Under the pieces are notes generated by a model. The model was not told where the DNA came from and ran no database searches. It was given only the letters and a program-made list of their open reading frames with translations. A program made the translations under genes and the position numbers. From Cyanobium sp. CACIAM 14 (GTDB lineage: Bacteria > Cyanobacteriota > Cyanobacteriia > PCC-6307 > Cyanobiaceae): a stretch of DNA of 50,789 nucleotides. The DNA lies in the NCBI GenBank assembly GCA_000708525.1, contig JMRP01000019.1, positions 1 to 50,789 on the forward strand. Direction: 5' to 3'. The number at the start of each line of letters is the position of its first letter. Positions within the stretch are counted from its first letter, which is position 1. Shown one piece after another: positions 1 to 7,811 of the stretch.

Positions 1-444
1 GGGAGACAGCCAGACCAGATTGGCCGGCGCACTGAGGGCGATGGTCTTGTCGATGAAGCTGCCCAGGGGACTGGTGACGCCGACGATCACGTTGCTGTGA
101 GCGCCCACATCGAGGTTCACGCCGCTGATGCCGCCGCGGGTGTCGAAGGCGGAGAAGCGGTGGAAGAGGTTGGCACCGGCGCCTGTCCCGCCCTGGATGG
201 TGCAGAGCCCGCTGAGGCAACGGCCGCCGGGGATGCCGTTCACCCGGCTGCCCAGGCCCATCGGCCCTGAGGTGGCGGTGATTTCGCCGGCAACTCCCGG
301 CGAGGCCCCCCCGAGGAGGACCGTCGCCACCACCGCAGCAAGGATCGCCCGTCCGCCGCCGGGAGGGGCCGGCGGCGAGACGATCAGACCGAGGGCCGGC
401 AGGAGAGCCCGCCGCAGTGGCACCCCCACGGCCTGAAATCGCAC
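1..444 (-). CDS. TpsA-type exoprotein (filamentous haemagglutinin N-terminal / TPS domain), cut by window edge
   Basis: This is the N-terminal end of a large secreted protein that would be exported through the TpsB pore encoded divergently next to it. Reading the minus strand in the frame ending at base 1 gives about 148 residues with no stop. There is a basic start (VRFQAVGVPLRRALL), a long hydrophobic export signal (ILAAVVATVLLGGASPGVAG), then a typical TPS secretion domain: GSRVNG, CLSGLCTIQGG, NLFHRFSAFDTR, HSNVIVGVTSPLGSFID and NLVWLSP. NLFHRFS and the late NLVWLSP are hallmarks of cyanobacterial FhaB-like exoproteins. I see no ATG near the signal, so I chose the GTG at 444; a start a few codons further in is possible. 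The passenger lies outside the window, so its function (adhesin, toxin or other) cannot be judged. Confidence 0.85.
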   Translation of the reverse strand, partial: MRFQAVGVPLRRALLPALGLIVSPPAPPGGGRAILAAVVATVLLGGASPGVAGEITATSGPMGLGSRVNGIPGGRCLSGLCTIQGGTGAGANLFHRFSAFDTRGGISGVNLDVGAHSNVIVGVTSPLGSFIDKTIALSAPANLVWLSP

Positions 445-655
445 ACGGAGGCCACGGCGATGAACGGCGGCGAAAGCGTATTCGGGGTATCTTCCGGCGA
501 CGTTGGTGATGGTATCGGGTGCAGCAATCGGGTGGGCAGGGCGTGGCTTCAGGATCGGGAGCACGGGGATTGATCTGGATCCTGCCCGAATTCCATCAAT
601 CTTTCATACTCCACCTGCCCTTCCATTAACCAACCAAGACGGGTCATCTTCCCCC
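445..655. promoter_or_regulatory. Divergent intergenic region between tpsA and tpsB
   Basis: About 210 bases separate the two outward-facing starts, so both promoters should lie here and could be co-regulated. The stretch from about 565 to 625 is more AT-rich than its surroundings. I cannot assign a convincing -35/-10 pair or an operator by eye. Confidence 0.35.
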
Positions 656-2353
656 ATGCTCGTCCTGCTCGCCCAGCTGGTGGCACCGCCTCTGCAGGAA
701 GGCCCTGTGCGGCTTCCGGCCCCGGTGCCCCTGCGGGAACGGCCCGTCCCTTCGGAGAGCCGGCCGACGCCACCGCTCGAGACCGGCCCCCTGGAGCCCG
801 CGCCGCCGGCAGGTCCTGCCCCTTCGGGGCCGCTGCCGCAGCCGCCACTGCCCAGCCAGGGGCAGATCCCCGCCATCCGCGGGCTGACCCTCTACGCACC
901 CGCCCGGGTGCGCAGCATCCTGGCCACCTGCAGCGCCATCGCCGATCCGGTCGAGCGGCTCAGGGCCTGTGCCGTCGCGCTGAACACCCAGCTGGTGTTC
1001 GACGGGTATGTGAGCAGCCGCGTGTACGTGGTCAACGAACCGGCGCCGGGTTTTCTGGAGGTGGTGGAGGGTCGCCTGGTCGGCATCCAGGTGACGGGGA
1101 GCGATCCCTGGCTCAACCGTCGAGTGGAGCGCCTGCTGCGGCCCCTGCGGGGACGCATCCTCAAGCTGTCGGTGGTGGAGCGTGAGCTGCAGCTCCTGAA
1201 GCGGCAGCCGGGCATCGAGAGCGTGCGCGGCACCCTCTCCCGCCTCGGCAGCGATCCCTCCGAAGGGGTGTTCCGGGTGGCAGTCGAACCCAGCCGTCAG
1301 CCCTGGCAGGGCGATCTTTCCCTTCGCAACGACGGCAACGACGGTTCCGGCCAGTTCCGGGGTGTGGCCACGCTGCTGAAGCCCAGCCTCCTGCGCCGGG
1401 GCGACACCCTGCTGCTCTACGGGGAGCTCGACGCCTCCGGCTCCCCCCAGCTCGGGGCGGCCATCACCTCCTTCAGCTACACCCTGCCCTTCAGCGACAG
1501 CCTCAGCCTCACCACCGGTTTCGGCTTCAGCCGCCGCAATCTCGTCGAACTGCCGGTACCGAACAACGGGTTCTCCACGAGTCAGTACGCGGGTGTCGCC
1601 CAGCTGGAGTGGGTCCTGCGCGAGTCCCTCAGCCAGCGCTGGAGCCTGTTTGCCGGGTACACCGCCACCCGCAGCAACACCTACATCCAGGACAGCGCCC
1701 TTCCCGCCACGACGCCGGCAAGCGTCCGCAGCCCCAGCAGCGGCTACCTGAGCCTGGGGGTCAACGCCAGCGGTCTGTCCCGCACCGGCGGCTGGAGTGG
1801 CAGCGCCTTTCTGCTGCAGGGGATCGCCGCGTCCACCCCTGTGGTGCAGCGCCAGGAGCTGGCGGATGCGGGGATCGCACCGGGCCGGGCCACCGCCCTG
1901 GGAGCACTCCTTTCCGCCGCCTGGAGCGTCGCCCCCCGCTGGCAGGTCAACCTCCGCACCGCCGGCCAGCTGGCCCTGGCGCCGCTCACCTCCTCGATGC
2001 AGTTCACCCTCGGCTCCGATGTGGGACTGCGGGGTCTGCCGGGCCAGCTGATCAGCGGCGACAGCGGCTGGCTGGCCAGCGCCGAAGCCGCCTGGACCTT
2101 CTGGGAGGACAAGGGCAACACCCTGCAACTGGTGCCCTTCCTGGGCGCCGGTGGTGTCCGCTCCAGCTTCCGCGGCGGCAGCTTCAGCGACACGGTGGGG
2201 GCCGGTGGGGTGCTGGTGCGCTGGCTGGCGGGCAACCACTGGGGGGTGGAGCTGGGCTGGGTGAAGCCCTTTGCCACCGGGGACAACCAGGGCGCCTGGA
2301 ACGACTGGCTGCTGGGTCAGGGTCTCTACTCCAAGCTCAACTACCGCTTCTGA
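656..2353 (+). CDS. TpsB outer-membrane transporter (ShlB/FhaC/HecB family)
   Basis: Outer-membrane pore of a two-partner (type Vb) secretion system; it would recognise the TPS domain of the divergent exoprotein and move it across the outer membrane. The frame opens at 503, but ATG 656 gives a compact export signal (MLVLLAQLVAPPL), so I prefer it (565 residues). After a proline-rich linker come POTRA-type segments (about residues 80-240: FLEVVEGRLVGIQVTG and SVVERELQLLKRQPGI), then a long region of alternating residues typical of a 16-strand barrel. In the barrel, GSDVGLRGLPGQLISGD is close to the conserved VRGY/RG motif region of FhaC-like proteins. The C-terminus is Phe (KLNYRF), as usual for BAM-inserted barrels. 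Its stop lies inside the 3' end of convergent alaS (17-base overlap). Confidence 0.9.
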   Translation: MLVLLAQLVAPPLQEGPVRLPAPVPLRERPVPSESRPTPPLETGPLEPAPPAGPAPSGPLPQPPLPSQGQIPAIRGLTLYAPARVRSILATCSAIADPVERLRACAVALNTQLVFDGYVSSRVYVVNEPAPGFLEVVEGRLVGIQVTGSDPWLNRRVERLLRPLRGRILKLSVVERELQLLKRQPGIESVRGTLSRLGSDPSEGVFRVAVEPSRQPWQGDLSLRNDGNDGSGQFRGVATLLKPSLLRRGDTLLLYGELDASGSPQLGAAITSFSYTLPFSDSLSLTTGFGFSRRNLVELPVPNNGFSTSQYAGVAQLEWVLRESLSQRWSLFAGYTATRSNTYIQDSALPATTPASVRSPSSGYLSLGVNASGLSRTGGWSGSAFLLQGIAASTPVVQRQELADAGIAPGRATALGALLSAAWSVAPRWQVNLRTAGQLALAPLTSSMQFTLGSDVGLRGLPGQLISGDSGWLASAEAAWTFWEDKGNTLQLVPFLGAGGVRSSFRGGSFSDTVGAGGVLVRWLAGNHWGVELGWVKPFATGDNQGAWNDWLLGQGLYSKLNYRF

Positions 2354-5024
2354 GCTCCTGCTCCAGGAGACGCCGGGCCTCCGCCAGGGCACCGTCCAGG
2401 GCCGCGCCCTCCCGGCCGCCCGCCTGGGCCAGCTGGGGCCGGCCGCCGCCGCCGCCGCCGCAGAGCCGGGCGATGCCGCCGATGAAGGCCCCAGCCTTGA
2501 GACCCGAAGCCACCACTGCGGGCCCGAAGGCCGCCACCAGCACCACCTTGCCCATCTCACCGGGATCCGGCAGTCCCCCGAGCACCACCGCAGCCCCCTC
2601 GCCGAGCTGCTCCTGCAGGTCCTGGGCCGCCTCCTGCAGGCCTGCCCCGTCCACCTCGTCGAGGCGCTGCACCAGCAGCCGATGGGCTCCCAGCGGCTCC
2701 GCCCGTGCCACGAGCGCACCGGCCCTGGCCACCGCCAGGGCACTCCGGGCCGCCGCCAGCGCCTTGCCCGTGACCTTCAGTTCCTCCGCCTGGGCGGCGA
2801 CCCGCTCGAGGATCTCACCCGGCTGGGCCTTGAAGCGTTCCCCCAGCTCGCGCACCACCCGGTCCCGCTCCCGCAGGTAGGGAAGCAGGGCCGGACCCGC
2901 CACCGCCTCGATGCGGCGGATGCCGGCGGCCACCCCCGTCTCGGCGACGATCCGGAACAACCCGATCTCGGCGGTGTTGCTCACATGGGTGCCCCCGCAG
3001 AGCTCCATCGAGACGCCGGGCACGTCCACCACCCGCACCACCTCGGCGTATTTCTCACCGAACATCGCCACGGCGCCGGCGGCCCGGGCCCGCTCCAGTT
3101 CCATCTCCCGCACCTCCAGGGGATGGGCCTCGGCGATCCAGCCGTTGACCAGATCCTCGATCCGCTCCAGTTCCACCGGCGTCAGGGCCCGGGGGCAGTG
3201 GAAGTCGAACCGCAGCCGGTCGAAATCCACCAGAGAGCCGGCCTGGGAGATGCCGTCGTCGACCACCTGCTTGAGGGCCGCCTGCAGCAGATGGGTGGCC
3301 GTGTGATGGGCCTGGGCGCGGCGGCGACAGGTGCGGTCCACCCGGGCCTGCACCACCTCACCCACCGACAGGCTGCCCCGTTCGATGCGGCCGCTGTGCA
3401 CGAACACGCTGCGGTTGCGGCTGACCGCCTCGATGCGCACGATCACCCCGCCAGCGACGCCGGCTCCCTCGCCGCCTGCCAGCAGCACCCCCCGATCGCC
3501 CACCTGGCCCCCCGATTCGCCATAGAAAGGGGTGGTGTCGAGCACGATCTGCACCGCGTCGCCGGCCGCGGCCGTGGTGGCCGGTTCCCCGTTCACCACC
3601 AGGGCCAGCACGCAGGCCGACTGATCGAGGGCCTCGTAGCCGCGGAAACGGGTCGGATCGAGTTCGGAGGCCACCCTCTCGATCGCTCCCTGCGCAGTGA
3701 GATCGATGTTCACCGCCGCGGCCTTGGCCCGCTGCCGCTGTTGCTCCATGGCCGCCTCGAAGCCATCCAAGTCCACCCGCAGGCCATGTTCCTCGGCGAT
3801 CTCCTCGGTGAGCTCGAGGGGGAAGCCGTAGGTGTCGTACAGCTCGAAGGCCGCTTCGCCGCTGATGCGCTCGGGCCGGGCGGCGAGCACCTCGGCGAGC
3901 AGCTTCTCGCCCCGCTCCAGGGTCTCCAGGAAGCGGGCCTCCTCCCGCACCAGTTCGGCCAGGATCACTTCCCGCCGGTCCTGCAGCTGGGGATAGGCCG
4001 GAGCCATCAGGGCGATGGCCGCCTCACCCATCGCCGCCAGGAAGGGCCGCTCGATGCCCAGCAGCCGGCCATGGCGCACCACCCGCCGCAGCAGACGGCG
4101 CAGCACGTAGCCCCGGCCCAGGTTGGAGGCAGTGACACCGTCGGCGATCAGCTGGGTGATGGCCCGGCTGTGGTCGCCGATCACCTTCAGGGACGTCTGA
4201 CGGCGTGCGTCGAGGCGGTGGTAGTCCACCCCCGCCAGGCCGGCCGCCGTCTCGATCAGCGGGAAGATCAGATCGGTCTCGTAGTTGTTCGCCGCCCCCT
4301 GGAGGATCTGGGCCATGCGCTCCAGGCCCATGCCGGTGTCGATGCTGCGCCGGGCCAGGGGCGTGAGCGTCCCGGCCGCGTCGCGGTTGTACTGCATGAA
4401 CACTAGGTTGTAGAACTCGATGAAGCGGCTGTCGTCCTCCAGATCGATGCCGTCATCGCCCCGCTCGGGGTGGAAGTCGTAGTAGAGCTCCGAACAGGGT
4501 CCGCAGGGGCCGGTGGGGCCGGAGGCCCAGAAGTTGTCGGCCTCGTCGAGCCGCACGATCCGCTTCGGGTTCACCCCCACCGCCTCGCGCCAGATCGCTG
4601 CCGCCTCGTCATCCTCGCGGAACACACTCACCACCAGGCGGGCGGGATCGAGACCGAAGACCTCGGTGGTGAGTTCCCAGGCCCAGCGGATCGCCTCCTC
4701 CTTGAAGTAGTCGCCGAAGGAGAAGTTCCCCAGCATCTCGAAGAAGGTGTGGTGCCGCGCCGTGCGGCCCACGTTCTCGATGTCGTTGGTGCGGATGCAT
4801 TTCTGGGCGCTGGTGGCCCGCGGCGCCGGGGGGTCCGCCTGGCCCAGGAACACCGGCTTGAAAGGCAGCATGCCGGCGATGGTGAGCAGCACCGTCGGGT
4901 CGTCGGGCACCAGGGAGGCGCTGGCCATGGGCCGGTGCCCCCGCTGCTCGTAGAACGAGAGGAAGGCCGCGCGGATCTCGGCCCCGCTGCGAGGCCTGGG
5001 GCGGGTAGGGTCGGCAGCCATCAC
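2337..5024 (-). CDS. alaS: Alanine--tRNA ligase
   Basis: Charges tRNA-Ala with alanine in the cytoplasm; essential. The 895 residues match the usual bacterial length of about 870-890. The N-terminal class II catalytic core is clear (HHTFFEMLGNFSFGDYF, FWASGPTGPCGPCSE, MGLERMAQILQG). The editing domain carries the zinc-binding signatures HTATHLL and CGGTH, and the C-terminal C-Ala domain ends with a glycine-rich stretch (GGGGGGRPQLAQAGG). Two ATGs are adjacent (5024 and 5021) and either could be used. It lies 62 bases downstream of the glutaminase gene on the same strand and overlaps tpsB tail to tail by 17 bases. Confidence 0.98.
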   Translation of the reverse strand: MMAADPTRPRPRSGAEIRAAFLSFYEQRGHRPMASASLVPDDPTVLLTIAGMLPFKPVFLGQADPPAPRATSAQKCIRTNDIENVGRTARHHTFFEMLGNFSFGDYFKEEAIRWAWELTTEVFGLDPARLVVSVFREDDEAAAIWREAVGVNPKRIVRLDEADNFWASGPTGPCGPCSELYYDFHPERGDDGIDLEDDSRFIEFYNLVFMQYNRDAAGTLTPLARRSIDTGMGLERMAQILQGAANNYETDLIFPLIETAAGLAGVDYHRLDARRQTSLKVIGDHSRAITQLIADGVTASNLGRGYVLRRLLRRVVRHGRLLGIERPFLAAMGEAAIALMAPAYPQLQDRREVILAELVREEARFLETLERGEKLLAEVLAARPERISGEAAFELYDTYGFPLELTEEIAEEHGLRVDLDGFEAAMEQQRQRAKAAAVNIDLTAQGAIERVASELDPTRFRGYEALDQSACVLALVVNGEPATTAAAGDAVQIVLDTTPFYGESGGQVGDRGVLLAGGEGAGVAGGVIVRIEAVSRNRSVFVHSGRIERGSLSVGEVVQARVDRTCRRRAQAHHTATHLLQAALKQVVDDGISQAGSLVDFDRLRFDFHCPRALTPVELERIEDLVNGWIAEAHPLEVREMELERARAAGAVAMFGEKYAEVVRVVDVPGVSMELCGGTHVSNTAEIGLFRIVAETGVAAGIRRIEAVAGPALLPYLRERDRVVRELGERFKAQPGEILERVAAQAEELKVTGKALAAARSALAVARAGALVARAEPLGAHRLLVQRLDEVDGAGLQEAAQDLQEQLGEGAAVVLGGLPDPGEMGKVVLVAAFGPAVVASGLKAGAFIGGIARLCGGGGGGRPQLAQAGGREGAALDGALAEARRLLEQELRSGS

Positions 5025-5086
5025 GACAACGTGGGGAGACGTCCAGGGATAGGCATGATCGCCCAGCGCCGGCTTTCCCCGGAGGC

Positions 5087-7003
5087 TCAGTAGTGCTCCA
5101 TCAGGGTCAGCTGCACGCTGGTCTGGGTGAGCTTGGCGCCGATGTCGCAGGTGAGGGCCGTGAGCAGGGCGATCACCACGTCGGGGTGGCTGCAGCGGAG
5201 CGCCTCGAAGGCATCGCGATGCAGCACCCAGCAGGCTCCGGGGCGGGTGGCGATGATGTCGGCGCTGCGGGGGGTCCCGGCCACGAAGCCGATTTCGCCG
5301 AAGCAGAGGCCGGGGCCGAAGGTGGCCAGGCGCGTGGCGCGGGAGAGGCCGTCACCCGTCCGGACATCGATGGCGATGTCAAAGCGGCCGGAGCGCACCA
5401 GGAACAGTTCGTCACCGGGCTCGCCGCGACGGATGACGCACTCACCGGCGGCGAAGCTCCGCAGGGTCATCCGCTCGGCCAGGATCCGCCTGTGCTCCTC
5501 GTCCAGCAGCTGCAGCAGCCCGTGCTCCTCGAGAGCTCCGAGGCCAAGGCCCTCACCATCATCCGCAGGCTCGGCGTACCTCGCGATCAGCAGGTCCTCG
5601 GCGGCCTCCAGAGCCGAATCCAGGTGCTCGTAAGCCTCCACCCGTTCGCTGATCTTCCAGCCGGGCATGCTCACCAGGGGGAGCCGACCCGCCCTGGAGA
5701 GCAGGATCTCGACGCCCTGATCCTCGATCGCGCAGAGCTGACGATCCAGGAGCCCGGAGGATTCCAGCGGGCACTCGGTCACATGGGCCAGATCCAGGAT
5801 GAGGATCCGCACGTCGCTGCCGAGCTGCACCAGTTCGGCCGCCAGCTGTTCGATCCCCCCGAAGTCGAGCACCCCCTGCACGTGGATGATGCGCACCTCG
5901 TCGCGGTGGGGCGCCAGGATCCGCAGTTCCTGATCGCTGCGCCAGCGGCGCGATTGCCGTTGTGACCCCTTGTAGGAGCGGCGGATGGTCGCATCCTTCT
6001 GGAAGTACTGGTTGAACAGGCTGAGCCCCACCCCCACCGACAGCTGGCGGCAGACGGCGACCCCCCGCACGCTGTTGCCGAAGGCGTCGAGGGGAGGGGA
6101 ATAGGTGGCGATGCCGAGCCTCCCCGGGATCACGGCCATCACCCCGCCGGCGACGCCGCTCTTGGCGGGGATGCCCACGTCATGGAGCCACTGGCCGGCG
6201 AAGTCGTACATGCCGCAGGTGCCCATCAGCGCCAGCACCCTGACCGTGATGTCCTTGGACAGGGGCTGGCCGCCGGTGAAGGGGTTGCGGCCCTGGCAGG
6301 CCAGGGTGGCGGCCATCACCGCCAGGTCCTTGCAGGTGACGGAGATGGCGCACTGCTGGAAATAGAGATCCAGGGCCGGTTCGGGGTCCGACTCGATGAT
6401 GTTGAAGTTGCGCAGCAGGTGGCCGATGGCCCGGTTGCGGTGGCCGGTCACCTTCTCCGACAGGTAGACGGCGTCGTTGATCGTCAGGCGCCGGCCGGCC
6501 AGTTCGGCGAAGTAATCCAGCAGCAGCTCCACCGCCCCGGCGGGATCGGCATCACAGATCTGGGCGGAGGCGGCGATGGCGCCGGCATTGATCATCGGGT
6601 TGCGCGGCTTGCCCGACTCCGGATCCAGACTGATGGCATTGAAGGCTTCGCCTGAGGGCTCCACATCGATCTTGGTGGCCATGAAATCGAGCGAGAGCAT
6701 CTTCAGCGCCAGCGCATAGATGAACGGCTTGGAGATCGACTGGATGGTGAACTCCTTCCTGGTGTCGCCGATCTCGTAGAGCCGCCCTCCCGAGGTGGCG
6801 ATGACGATGCCGAAATCATCGGGGCAGGCCTTGGCCAGCTCGGGGATGTAATCCGCCACCCGCCCCTCCCGGACATCCTTGAAGGAGGCGTGGAGGTCGG
6901 CGAGCAAGTCCTGGATGACATTGTGCTGGCGCTCGGCACCAGCCATCGGGAGCGCCTGCGGCCGGCCAGAGAGGAGGGCGCTTCCCAGCAGAGGGTCATT
7001 CAT
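5087..7003 (-). CDS. glsA: Glutaminase with C-terminal STAS and cyclic-nucleotide-binding domains
   Basis: Hydrolyses L-glutamine to glutamate and ammonia. From ATG 7003 the protein has 638 residues. The serine-dependent glutaminase domain comes first (VADYIPELAKACPDDFGI, TIQSISKPF with the Ser-x-x-Lys catalytic pair, NPMINAGAIA, KSGVAGGVMAVIPG). A STAS-like domain follows (VRILILDLAHVTECPLESSGLLDR), then a CRP-like domain (CVIRRGEPGDELFLVRSGRFDI ... GPGLCFGEIGFVAGTPRSADIIA). The frame stays open upstream to a TTG at 7159, which would add 52 residues (QIDALDRDCRLRPPVSPLKG...). A shorter start at 6946 would match stand-alone glutaminases. The cNMP and STAS modules suggest control of activity by a nucleotide or a partner protein, known as an architecture in some bacterial glutaminases; the ligand is unknown. 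Confidence 0.9.
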   Translation of the reverse strand: MNDPLLGSALLSGRPQALPMAGAERQHNVIQDLLADLHASFKDVREGRVADYIPELAKACPDDFGIVIATSGGRLYEIGDTRKEFTIQSISKPFIYALALKMLSLDFMATKIDVEPSGEAFNAISLDPESGKPRNPMINAGAIAASAQICDADPAGAVELLLDYFAELAGRRLTINDAVYLSEKVTGHRNRAIGHLLRNFNIIESDPEPALDLYFQQCAISVTCKDLAVMAATLACQGRNPFTGGQPLSKDITVRVLALMGTCGMYDFAGQWLHDVGIPAKSGVAGGVMAVIPGRLGIATYSPPLDAFGNSVRGVAVCRQLSVGVGLSLFNQYFQKDATIRRSYKGSQRQSRRWRSDQELRILAPHRDEVRIIHVQGVLDFGGIEQLAAELVQLGSDVRILILDLAHVTECPLESSGLLDRQLCAIEDQGVEILLSRAGRLPLVSMPGWKISERVEAYEHLDSALEAAEDLLIARYAEPADDGEGLGLGALEEHGLLQLLDEEHRRILAERMTLRSFAAGECVIRRGEPGDELFLVRSGRFDIAIDVRTGDGLSRATRLATFGPGLCFGEIGFVAGTPRSADIIATRPGACWVLHRDAFEALRCSHPDVVIALLTALTCDIGAKLTQTSVQLTLMEHY

Positions 7004-7367
7004 TTCGTAGTAATGAATACAAAAACTGCCGTCATCTCCTGAACGCGTACCACCTTGCCATTGCCGGAGCGCCTCCTCAACGACACCCTTCAGCGGCGAC
7101 ACAGGGGGTCGCAAACGACAGTCCCGGTCCAGCGCGTCGATCTGTTCCGGAGCCAGCAATCGCTCCGCGTCGATGAGGACGACCCGGGAGCGCAGGACCG
7201 CCTCGAACCGATCGGCGCCGCCGCGGCCCCGGGAGCCATCAGGTCGGGGATCCTGTGGATCCGGTTGCGGGGGCCGGGCCTGGCGACGTACTCTCCCGCC
7301 GGTTCGGCGGAAGCCGGCCTGGAGCCTCTGGCGGGGTCATCACCCCCCCGATAAGGTGGGTCCACCC
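7004..7367. other. Divergent intergenic region between the glutaminase and the small membrane protein gene
   Basis: This 364-base stretch has no independent gene I can support. Bases 7004-7030 are AT-rich for this genome (minus strand TTTTTGTATTCATTACTAC) and could hold the glutaminase promoter if ATG 7003 is the start. If the TTG at 7159 is used instead, half of the stretch is coding. On the plus strand, AAGGTGGG at about 7353-7360 sits 7 bases before ATG 7368 and is a good ribosome-binding site. Confidence 0.4.
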
Positions 7368-7811
7368 ATGGCCAGGCATGATCGGGCCATCGCCATGGCC
7401 CTGACCCTGCCCTTGACCCAGGCGTCCGACGATTCCCGTGCCCGGCTGCGGCTCCAGTCCCTCTCCTGGGCAGTCCTGGGGGGTCTGGTGGCTGGCCTCA
7501 TCGGTCTGCCGGCGGGCCTGGAAAGCGCCCTGCGATCCGCCGGTTGCGGATTCTTCCATGGCCTGCTGGCCTTCCACCTGCAGCGGGTCGATCCCGACGA
7601 CGACCACCTGGCGGCGGGGCTGGTGGGGGCGGTCTGCGGCATCCGCAGTCTCGGGGCCCCCGTGGCCCTCGCCTCCCAGCCCCTGACCAGCAGCGCTGGG
7701 GCGACGCTGGTCGACCTGATCGGTGGCTGGCTGCCACTCTGGCTTCCCCTGATCGGCAGCGCCGTGCTGCTCTACGGGGCCCAGCGCCTCCTGCCCGCCC
7801 TGCGGCCATGA
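7368..7811 (+). CDS. Small hydrophobic membrane protein, unknown function
   Basis: 147 residues beginning MARHDRAIAMALTLPL. ATG 7368 is preceded by AAGGTGGG at suitable spacing, so it is preferred over the longer frame from 7173, whose extra N-terminus looks like non-coding arginine/proline-rich sequence. Three or four hydrophobic segments are visible: SWAVLGGLVAGLIGL, AAGLVGAVCGIRSLGAPVALA and LPLWLPLIGSAVLLYGAQRLL. I recognise no family motif. The TGA stop overlaps the ATG of the SNF2 helicase (ATGA at 7808-7811), so the two are very likely translationally coupled. Whether the functions are linked is unknown. Confidence 0.7.
   Translation: MARHDRAIAMALTLPLTQASDDSRARLRLQSLSWAVLGGLVAGLIGLPAGLESALRSAGCGFFHGLLAFHLQRVDPDDDHLAAGLVGAVCGIRSLGAPVALASQPLTSSAGATLVDLIGGWLPLWLPLIGSAVLLYGAQRLLPALRP

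Noticed and set aside
644-2743. Long minus-strand open frame opposite tpsB (about 700 codons)
   Set aside because: It is antisense to a clear TpsB and its composition (Gly/Ala/Gln/Arg-rich, no motifs) is what very high GC produces in a shadow frame.
2271-4406. Plus-strand open frame of about 710 codons opposite alaS
   Set aside because: Entirely antisense to alaS, His/Gln/Gly-rich, with no recognisable domain.
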